From Timema cristinae (taxonomy: Eukaryota; Arthropoda; Insecta; Phasmatodea; Timematidae), in the NCBI GenBank assembly GCA_039000515.1, contig JBCFYV010002255.1, positions 23,309,963-23,373,962 on the forward strand: DNA of 64,000 nucleotides, read 5' to 3'. The notes below the pieces were generated by a model. That model was not told where the DNA came from. It did not search any database and saw only the letters and a list, made by a program, of their open reading frames with translations. The position numbers were made by a program, and so were the translations under genes. Positions 35,401 to 47,400 of this stretch are shown here, one piece after another. The first letter of the stretch is position 1, and each line of letters begins with the position of its first letter.

Positions 35401-38400
35401 CTGGTGTTGAAGAGAGAGTATTACTCTACCTGGCTGGTTGAAGAGAGAACTATTACTCTACCTGGCTGTTGAAGATAGACTATTACTCTACCTGGCTGGT
35501 TGAAGAGAGAACTATTACTCTACCTGGCTGGTTGAAGAGAGAGCTATTACTCTACCTGGCTGGTTGAAGAGAGAACTATTACTCTACCTGGCTGGTTGAA
35601 GATAGAACTATTACTCTACCTGGCTGGTTGAAGAGAGAACTATTACTCTACCTGGTGGTTGAAGAGAAGCTATTACTCTACCTGGCTGGTTGAGAGAGAA
35701 CTATTACTCTACCTGGCTGGTTGAAGAGAGAGCTATTACTCTACCTGGCTGGTTGAAGATATGACTATTACTCTACCTGGCTGGTTGAAGAGAGAGCTAT
35801 TACTCTACCTGGCTGGTTGAAGAGAGAACTATTACTCTACCTGGCTGGTTGAAGAGAGAACTATTACTCTACCTGGCTGGTTGAAGAGAGAACTATTACT
35901 CTACCTGGCTGGTTGAAGATATGACTATGAATGTACGGCTGCTTGAAGAGAGAAATTACTCTACCTGGCTGGTTGAAGAGAGAGCTATTACTCTACCTGG
36001 TGGTTGAAGAGAGAACTATTACTCTACCTGGCTGGTTGAAGAGAGAATTGTGTCCCAAACACACACCGGTGTTGGTTCGGTCTCCTCCTCTACCCCTTCA
36101 CTGTTCTCACTCCAGCTATCCGCGCTAACACACTCATCTGATACATCGACAAAACCTTCGCTTCCCTCCTCACTGCTGCCATCTACTGGGACGTTAGAGT
36201 CGGCATGTGCAGTATATGGTGAGGGGCTAATAGACTCGGGGAGAGAGTGGTAACTGCTACCTTCTGTGCCAGTTGATAACTGAAACATAATACCGAGGAC
36301 TGAAGCTTCTGCATTCATTCAGGCAATCCTGCGCTATACAAGTTTCAATCATGTTTTTAGCAGTAATCATTGTCATGTTGATTTAAATACAAAGAATGAC
36401 ACAAATTTATTATATAAAAACTGTTCTTGGCATGAAAAAATCCTGTAAAAATAACTTCACAATTGTAAACATATGTAAATTATTATTATTATTATTAGCA
36501 CCGCGTCTTACTACCCGTTCGGGTTATACGCACTTACGCTAATGTGTAATGGTAGGGTGATTGTGAGATGAAATGAAGGACCTACAGTTTAACGTGGAAT
36601 CCGAAACACGGTGGCGGCCTGGCATTCCACACATTCACAAGATGTCTTGTCAGAGGTGAAGGAAGGGTTTGGTAATCAGATTAAATCTTTGCCGGGACCG
36701 AGGATTGAACCCCGGCCGCCAGCACAGAAGTCTGACACCTTACCCTAAACCACCAGGTCACCAACAACATATGTAAAAAAACATTGATTGTTTTAAAGGC
36801 TGTTTTTAGGAGATGGATCAAATCCACTATTATAAGAGACAGGGTCTTCATTTTATCTTTGAATCACAAATAATAATAATAATTCAAAATGAGGTGGCCC
36901 ACATCTTTCCTCTTTCCCTAGGTGGGCTTTCTTCATCAAATTTATTCTTATTCTTAGTAGTTTATTTTTCCTATTTCTTTAGTTTTATCAATTTCCTTTA
37001 TTATAAAATTATTATAAAATAATAATAATAATAATTGTCATCAAGTCATCAGCAAACATCATGGCATTTATTCTTTCCTCCCTGAGTTTTCCTGTCACTT
37101 TGTTATTACCATTACAAATAGTAATGGTGAAAGGGCACCCCCATACCCCCTCCGGCTTTATTCCATTTTTTATTTGGAAGTGTTCCACTCTTCCACTTTC
37201 CGTCTTAACACAACTCCTGTTATCCTCATATATGCTTTTCATTCTCATTACCACACCTCTTTCCACTTTGGTCTCCACCATCGCTTTCCAAACTTTATTT
37301 CTATCCACGCCATATTGTAACCATTTATCAGTAGGCAAAATAAATATGGCACCAAACAGCAATATTAGATTAAACATTGAAAGGAGAATAGAGCCCACAC
37401 ACCCACCAGAAAACTGTAGGCCCAAAAGTTCACAAATAAAACACACCATACACATAGTTGTGATCTTTGGGGCCCACAGTTTTCTGGTGGGTATGTGGGC
37501 CTTGCCCTTTTATCCCTCTTTCAATCATCAATATGCTTATGGCACTCCAACAGGTGGTGAATTTTGCTAACTAGAGCTTAATTATCTGGTTAATCTAGAG
37601 AAGAAAATAAAATCATATGTCATAAACAGACTTCTGTGCTAGCGGTCGGGGTTCAATCCTCGGTCACGGCACAGATTTATCTGATTTCCAAACCCTTCCT
37701 TCACCTCTGACAAGACATCTTGTGAATGTGGGGAATGCCAGGCCGCCACCGTGGTTCAGATCCCACGTTAAACTGTAGGTCCTTCATTTCATCTCACAAT
37801 CACCCTACCATTACACATTAGCGTAAGTGCGTATAACCCGAACGGGTAGTAAGACGCGGTAATAATATAATAATAATAATAATAATAATAACATATGTCA
37901 TAAAATAAGTATGATATAATTGTGGAAAATGAAGTACAAATAAAAGTAAAACACTTAGAATAGGACCCTAAAATCTTCAAAGGATATTCAAGATCTGAGA
38001 AAATATCGGATTAGAGATTCGAAAAAAGTAAAAATTTGTTTATTTTAAATTTTGGACTGGAATTTGTTTTAGATCTGTTGTCTAACACTGGTTGTTGTTG
38101 TTGGCTCAACCCTGACCAAATTATATAACAAACTAACAACCATACTCCAGCAAATTAATTTAACTCTTAATGTATTTTCTATTCCGTATTTCACTGCATA
38201 GTGGTTACCACCGCATAATGGATGCACCCTGTTTTCCAATTCAAAAAGTTGGTATAAATGGTTTCATCATATAATGGTCGCACCCTGTTTTTTCAGTCTT
38301 GGTTTATAAAATTTCTTACTAAGCTTTTACTTAAAAACAAAAGTGTTGCTCATGCAAGAAGATTTGAGTATTATTATGATGATTGGTTTTGCCTGCCTGC

Positions 38401-41400
38401 CCACTCCCTTCTACAAACCACACAACTCTGCTAGGTGCATAAAAAAAATTACCAGTTGTTTTGACCTTGAGCTTCTTTTTTTTATTATACTCGCCACACT
38501 ATTCCAGCCAAAGCAGCTGCACTCAAGGAATAAAAGGGAGGAGGAGGAAATTTCTCTCTTCGGTTTGACCTTGAGTTGACTAGACTTATTTGCTCATAGT
38601 AAACCCCTCTCTTTGTTTTGTCTTTCAGTCTATTTATAGCCGAGTGCATTGGACCTGCCAGTATAGTCCCAGTATGCTACAAAATATACCTTGGAATCTG
38701 GCATTTTTTCCATGGAAAATAATGTTAGGGAGTGCATATAATAGGAGAACTGTTTTTGAAAGGGTAATTTTAGGAGAAAAACATAGGATTGTTTCCGGGC
38801 CAATATAGTATTATTAAGAGAAATAAAAAAAGTAGATTTCACATAATGGTCGCATCCTACTTTTTCCCCTAATAGTATGCATAAAAAATGCTATGATTAT
38901 GCGGTGAGATAAGATATTCTGTTTTACTCCTATTTCCACTTATGCTCATAATCTTTTCCTAGATTCGATGTTTGGATTTGTAAAACAGTGGATTCGACAC
39001 ATCTCTATAAAAACACTAACATATCTTTACAAACTTTTCACTATAACATCTTCCTCAGGAAGAAGTAGAATGAACTAAAAGTAGACTTCAGTGGTGCCAA
39101 CTTGGTTATTGAAAGATATAAGCTTCTCAGGTGATGTTAGTGGTGCAGAAACATATAAATATGAACTAGTTAACATGTATTCACTTTATTTCACGAATAA
39201 TTTTTAAGAAAAAAAATTAAAATAATGTTAGATGAAAACCAGAAATGTATGATTCGTCTGTACTTTATTTTAGAATGCCCACTCACATAGTTGGCCTCCA
39301 TATACTCCAGTGCATCCTGTGCCACACTATCGCTGCTGAGATCGTCACCACTATTACTTTGTTTCAACTCAAAGCTAGCCTCCTGCTTCGTTACTAAGGT
39401 GGAACTCTTCCGAACACTACTTGTAGGACTGGTGTAGCTTTCTTTGGGATTGGCTAAACTCGAGAGAACCTGAAGGTACTCAGAGTCACTAAGAGCTTGC
39501 CCCACAAAGTCTGATACAGACTCGTTTGCCTCGCCTGAAACATGGACACAGAAAGAAGAAGAATGATAATACCAAAATAATTATAAGAAAACCAATAAAT
39601 CATTTAAAATGTAATCTAATAAATGTGTGCAAAGTCCACTTTTTCAATTCAAAGCGAAGTTGAATAAAAAAATATGAAATATTCTTGAAGGAAAAGTTTG
39701 AGAATTTAAATTAAATTTAATAATACCAAGGGTTTCGGGTGATGATAATGTTGCATATATATACCTTTAAATATTAAACATTGTTTATAAAATGTAATAT
39801 TGCAAACAAAATTAAATTATATTTTACCATAATTACTTATCTGATACCTTAGCTCAGTTTTTAATGTGTCTGTCTATTGAGCTAAGGGTCGCAGGTTCGT
39901 TCCCAGCATGGTTGAAAAATTTATCAATGGTGAAATGTGAGTTCACTCTTTCACGGTAATGAATTAACAGCCGGGGACTGGATGTTGTGCTTGTACTAGT
40001 CTTAAGATAGATTATAAGGCATATGAAGCTGTGACATGCCTAGCAAGCAGGTAGTGGAAAATATGTGGCTTGAATAAAATAATGACCCAGACCATAGGTT
40101 GGAAACAGTAATGGATACTAGTAAAACTTACTTACTCAGCATTAGTAACTCGATAATTTATTGCCACACTTAAAAAGTATGCCACCATTCCCTATCTAAA
40201 GTGAGTTCTATCCAGTCCACCTCGATCATTACACCCTACCCCTATCTAAAGTGAGTTCTATACAATTCACCTCGATCATTACACCCTATCCCTATCTAAA
40301 GTGAGTTCTATCCAGTCCACCTCGATCATTACACCCTACCCCTATCAAAAGTGAGTTCTATACAATTCACCTCGATCATTACACCCTATCCCTATCTAAA
40401 GTGAGTTCTATCCAGTCCACCTTGATCATTACACCCTACCCCTATCTAAAGTGAGTTCTATACAATTCACCTCGATCATTACACCCTATCCCTATCTAAA
40501 GTGAGTTCTATCCAGTCCACCTTGATCATTACACCCTACCCCTATCTAAAGTGAGTTCTATACAATTCACCTCGATCATTACACCCTATCTCTATCTAAA
40601 GTGAGTTCTATACAGTCCACCTCAATCATTACACCCTATCCCTATCTAAAGTGAGTTCTATACAGTCCACCTCAATCATTACACCCTATCCCTATCTAAA
40701 GTGAGTTCTATACAGTCCACCTCAATCATTACACCCTATCCCTATCTAAAGTGAGTTCTATACAGTCCACCTCAATCATTACACCCTATCCCTATCTAAA
40801 GTGAGTTCTATACAGTCCACCTCAATCATTACACCCTATCCCTATCTAAAGTGAGTTCTATACAGTCCACCTCAATCATTACACCCTATCCCTATCTAAA
40901 GTGAGTTCTATACAGTCCACCTCAATCATTACACCCTGTCCCTATCTAAAGTGAGTTCTATACAGTCCACCTCAATCATTACACCCTATCCCTATCTAAA
41001 GTGAGTTCTATCCAGTCCACCTCGATCATTACACATTATTCCTATCTTGAGCTAGTTCTATCCAGTCCATTTCATTATATGTAATCCTCTCATCTGTGTC
41101 TAGGTCTTCCCAATGGTCTCTTCCCATTGGCTATGCCAGTCAATACCCTGTATATGTTTCCAGATTCTTCTATTTGTGATGCACGTACTGCCAAACGTAA
41201 TGTTCCCCATTTTTCAGAAACTGATAAATTAAGTTAGTATAACATTATGTAATTTAATTATTATTTCAGATTTTTATTACACTGCAGCATTAATTTATGA
41301 TGTACATAAAAGCACTAAATAACAAAAATTGAATATAAATGTGAATTTTAACTTCAAAAATATTAAATTATTGGAGAGGTTTGGCAATTGTCAAATTTAG

Positions 41401-44400
41401 AATCTCATTTTCAAATTGAAGGCAAAGCTGACAAGGATTTGAAGCAAAGTCAAAACTTAAGGCTTCCCATATCCCTTTATTTTAGGCATATTTTTGTTGT
41501 CACAGCATCTCATTACCTACCTTGGGTTTAGCACATGTACTAATAACAATAATGTGTTAGTAATAATGAGGATTAAATTTAGGAAATGTGTACCCACATT
41601 TGCACAGAGAGTGAATGGAAAACTATTTAGGTAAACCATCAGACAAGGATTCAAGCAAAGGTACTCCTGTAATTGGCGGTTGTCTATTGTAGGAGTAATG
41701 CCTTAGACCATATAACCACCGAGGCCAGTAGTTAAAAACATTAACAATAAATTAAAATGTATAAGCTGGTCCGTTTAAAAAAGTGTTTTTTTTTATTCTA
41801 GAATACTAATTCCAACCTTTCACCTGTGCCTTCTCCTGCGGAAACATGGTGAGCTCTCGCTCCATACTGCAGTGGCAGTAATGACGTAGTGCACATATCA
41901 TCCTCCAGAGGGCCGCTGCACTCCCCCAGGGACTCAGCGCCAAGACACCGCACAGACCCTTTCCTCCGGCCTTGTCTAGTCGATCTCGTTTCAGTCGAGA
42001 CAGGAAAGACTCCACCTGGGGCAACGAGGACTCCTTCAGCACCAACTCGCACTTCCAGGAGTTTACTAACGCCCGACTCTCCTCGTCGCACTGCAAATGA
42101 TCCCAGGTGTGAGAGAGTAAGAAAGTCCCAATCGCTCACCTTAATGTGTCTCCGGTTCATATTTTAATAGTAACATCAACTAAGACCTGAAAATAATTAT
42201 TTTTTCTTCAAAACATGACCATGAGATCGTCGAGCAGGCATACTTCATTTCCAACATTTTCTGTCATCCTCTCTTTTTCTATTCTCATTTTCTTTTGAAT
42301 CTTTTAAAATATACAATTTTAGTATAGTGAAAATATTTAAAATTTAATTTAAAAGAAAATATTAAAAAGGTGTTATACCCCTGACAAACTCTATTTAGTT
42401 TATAAGATCTGGATCGCTCATAGTAAAAAATAAAAAAATAGAGAGACTTTTTTGAGTAAATTATTATTATATTAGTATGATTTTGTATTTTTTATGTTGT
42501 GATTTTGTTACTTTCCTAGTTATACAAATCTATATTATATAATTACTCTAACCAATTGCTTAAAATTGTGATTTCAAGACAAGGCCTTCATAATACTGTA
42601 TTAGAGATACGTTTTTGAGATTCATACAAATATGGAATCTCTCGAATACCATAAGATTCAAAGAATTGAGGATTTGAGTGTCCTGGCTCTAATTTTTATT
42701 CACGAGTATGTTCCACAGTTTATTATTTAAACTGTACAACCTTTTTAAAAATATATTATTATTATTATTATTATTATTATCATAATCATTATCTTTATTT
42801 TTATCTTTATTATATTATTATTATTAATTACTACTACACCACCACCACCACCACCACCACCACACCACCACCAACCACCACACCACCACCACCACCACCA
42901 CCACCACCCACCACCACCACCACCCCACCACCACCACCACCACCACCACCACCACCCACCACCACCCACCACCACCACCACCACCACCACCACCACCACC
43001 ACCACCACCAACCCACCACCACCACCACCACCACCACCACACCACCACCACCACACCCCACCCCACCACCACCACCCACCACCACCACCACCAACCACCA
43101 ACCACACACCACCACCCACACCCCACCACCAACCACCACCACCACCACCACCACCACCACCACCACCACCACCACCACCACCACCACCACCACCACCACC
43201 ACCACCACCACCACACCACCACCACCACCACCACCACCACCACCACCACCCACCACCACCACCACCACCACCACCACCACCACCACCACCACCACCACCA
43301 CCACCACCACCACCACCACCACCACCACCACCCACCACCACCACCACCACCACCACCACCACCACCCCCACCACCCACCACCACCACCCCCACACCACCA
43401 CCACCACCACCACACCACCAACCACCCACCACCACCACCCACACCACCACCACCACCACCACCACCACCACCACCACCACCACACACCACCACCACCACC
43501 ACCACACCACCACCACCACCACCACCACCACCACCACCACCACCACCACCACCACCACCACCACCACCACCACACACTACTACTACTACTGCAGCTACTG
43601 CATCTACGGCAGCATACCACAACCACCGCCACTGCCACCGCCACCGCCACCACCACCACCACCACCATCATCATTATTATTAGTACCGCATCTTACTACC
43701 CGTCCGGGTTATACGCACTTAAGCTAATGTGTAATGGTAAGGTGATTGTGAGATGAAATGAAGGACCTACAGTTTAACGTGGAATCCGAACCACGGTGGA
43801 GGCCTGACATTCCACATATTCACAAGATGTCTTGTCAGAGGTGAAGGAAGGGTTTGGAAATCAGATAAATTTGTGTGTGTGGGGGGAGGGGGGACACTTT
43901 TGGCACACCTATCCAAGATTCAAACGCCAACCTTATAGTCCCCGGCAAACAAAGACTTATGGCCGGTCTTATGACTACCGGATAAATATTGCTATTGGGA
44001 GGTTGAAGTTATCTTCCAGATAAAATTTATCAGCCACTTTAATGTTTTATGCATTTTATGAACTGAATTTATCTGCCAGATAGCTATCTGTAAGATAAAT
44101 ATATTTTTATTCAGAACACGCAAAGTTGGTACTGTTTTTACTGGTGCCCGCATGCATAAAGCCCTGCTGATAGTGCTACAACCTAGCGAGTGGTAAGATC
44201 ACGCAACATTTGTTAAATAATGGCGGCTAAACAAGTGCGAGGAAACATTTGGCATCACGTGGGTGCAGAATCTAAGTTGCCTTCCAAGTACTAATTTTGG
44301 TGTCTGCCAAAATGTGGGCAATAGTTGGGTACAACGTTTAACAAAATTTAATTTATTGTACTCACATTTAAATAATTAGTTCTTATATAACTATAACTCT

Positions 44401-47400
44401 CAGATAGCTTGTCAGTTTTTGTAAAAGTGTGAATTAAATGCTCTAACTTTTTATAAATATATAACCTAGGCCTGTGCTTCCTAACCACATGAACCAAGAT
44501 TTTAACCTAAAAACAGATTCTGATAGGCGAAACCTCATTTTAAAAAAAAGCGTCACTATAGCAACGAGCATTTTAACTTCCAGATAAAAGTTATCAGGCA
44601 CTTAAACCTACCAATAAAAATGTGATGGATGAATACATTTTATCTAGCAGATAAATGTTATCTGGTAGTCAGTCATAAGACATACTTTTAACTTATCCAC
44701 CAGAGAGAAATATTTATCCAGGAGTCATAAGACCGACCCTAATTGAACTCGACATTTAGTCCACACATCTACAAGAGCGGGTAATATGATATTGAATATT
44801 TGCTAACTCACGTACTAGGTGTGGCTCTACAACATGTTGCATGTGAACATACTCTGTGTACTGGTGGACCAGCTGGGCTATGTCCATCTTATTGAGCTCC
44901 ATCCTCTCTTCAGGAGTCAGAGGCAAAATACCTTCCTCTTCTCTCTGCGACACATTTGACCATCAACCACACTATACAGTGAGACTGAACTATATACGAG
45001 GCTGTCCATAATCTATGTATGCATATCAGGGAGGGGGGGAAGTAGTGCTCGAAGTGACCAAGCATGATGAGGGGGAGAGGTGTAATCAGATAATGCATGA
45101 CATCACATTACAATTAAACGTTTCGGGCAGCATTCTGTGTTAATTAACTCGACTTTACACACATATAAACAATTGACCCAACGACTTTGATCGTCGAGAT
45201 TGGCCAACACTTGCAAACCATTTTTAATAAAAGGATTTTAATATAGGCTCTACAATTAAAATTATTATGTAAATAAGGAGAGAGGGTGTGTGATGTCATG
45301 ACATAATATTAGAAGGGTATTCACAAAATTATGACAATGTGTAACAAGGGGGTAAAGGGTGACAAAAAATTAGCAAGACATAGTTTATGGACACTCCCTA
45401 AGTAAAACAAATATATTATATCTATTGGAGGATTTAACACACACTAAAACATTGTATTGCCCAAACACAGGGCAACCTGAGTTTTGCAAGAATGTTTTAA
45501 GAAAGACGATAAGGCCTAGTAAAACTGTAAAGTTGGATGGAGTAGAGAGGATAAATGAGATGAGAGGATGTGATGAGAAGAGGACAGCAGGGAGAGTTGT
45601 TCTATAGGTGTGTAAGAGACCTGCTATGGAAGGAAAGAAGTTGTAATGATCCTGTTTTGTTGCATTACTTTCTGGAGTAAGTAAAGGTATTTGTGTCAAT
45701 TTCATTAGTCCGTGGCTGTACTGTTGTTGTTCGCACTTTCAACACGTGCAAGGCAGCTGCGGTCAGGAACATTTTGGTTTGCTTGTTTACAGCTCTAATA
45801 ATGAATTAAGGAACGGGATAAGAACGTTACAAAATGTCCTTCAAATGTAAGGAAGTGTTATACAAGTCATACTTTGTACCCATTGTAACATATGCAGCAG
45901 GAACATGCACACAATGTAAGAGAGACTAGGAAATTGGAGGCCATGGAAATGAAGTTTGGAGGAGCATGCACAAGGAGAAACAAGATTAGGAATAAAGTTA
46001 TCTGGGAAAGAGTTGTGGTACAGGGAGTATATAAGATAGTGGAGGAAGCTAGACTAAGATGATATGGACATGTAATGAAGATAGAAAAAGAGAGGATGAC
46101 AAAAAAAAAATGTTGGAAATGGAGTAAAGAGGAAAATTACCTCAAGGGAGGTCAAGAAAGAGAAGGTAGGAGCAGATAACAGAAAATGTTCAGGTGAGAG
46201 GAGAATAAGAGAAGTGATTGATTAAAGGCGGAAGAATGGTGGAAGGAGTGGAGGAAGATGGAGGCATTTTACTAAACTGACCCGGCCACTGCGTGGAAAA
46301 GTTAATGATTTTAAGGGGGGGAGGGGGGGGGATTAGTTTGACATGCTTTATTCTGATATGTTTTATTGGCTCAATTATACTCAAAATATTTTATTTAGAG
46401 AAAATTAATTTCACTTATACTAAATAACAATAATGCCTACATCAAGGAATCAAATAAATACAATTTTAATAAATACATCACTTACAATGTAAAGAACTGA
46501 ACATTCACCACCTTAACACTTGAGCTAAGAACCTCGTGTTACTCAGTGAGTAGCTCTACTTACTAACAAAAATTATTAGCATGCAAATGATTGTTTCAAC
46601 ATTAATTAATGTGAACAAAATTATAAATGTAAGGGAGAAAAAATGCCAATTAGCTTACATTAACCTCTCACAAACAAGACTTAATTTTCTAAGATTTTAA
46701 TTTGGATTCAAATTTGACATTTATTTGAAATGAATTTTTGTATTCGAAAAAAGATTGATTCAACCCATCCATACATAAAAAAAAACCACTAGATTAAGAA
46801 ATTACTCAAACATGTAAATAATTACAGTACTTTTTTTCTATAAGGGGTCTATTATATCCTGCTCATGCTGAGTCAACGTATTTCTATGGCAAGTCACGTG
46901 AACTTGCCATATTTGTTTTACAGCCGGATACCCTTCCCAGCGCTAACCTTCGATACTTGACCGAGGAACAGGGTGAATTTTATGAGCAAGTGTGAAATAA
47001 GTTACCAATTTTGCTGGGAAAGGTATTTTCACAAACCTTTGAGGGTTTTCTTTTACACACCACATTCAACTTAGGACCGAGGGCTTTACTTCTCCTCTAA
47101 AGGAAGTTGTAAATAAAGATATTAAAAAACCAAAATGAACCGGCATCAATATATCAGTCATTAAAACCTTATTTAAATGTCTTAGATCGTAGTAGCGTAA
47201 TTGATATCCAGAGTTGGGCTCCTATTCAAGACACATTTGATCAAAATACAGTAAGTCCTAAACAGTTAATTTTCTCTTAAGGTTTCCATGTAAGTTAAAA
47301 AATCATACAAGTAGATTGCTGCTTAGGTATGTTTGATGGTATATTTGTTTTAAAGGATAATTAAAGTTTATCACCGTTCTTATTACTAAAAAAGGTGACT

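Noticed and set aside
42745..43674. Long minus-strand open frames of Gly, Val and Trp (up to 309 codons)
   Set aside because: They are translations of the (GGT)n microsatellite in three frames, with no unique sequence and no splice context.
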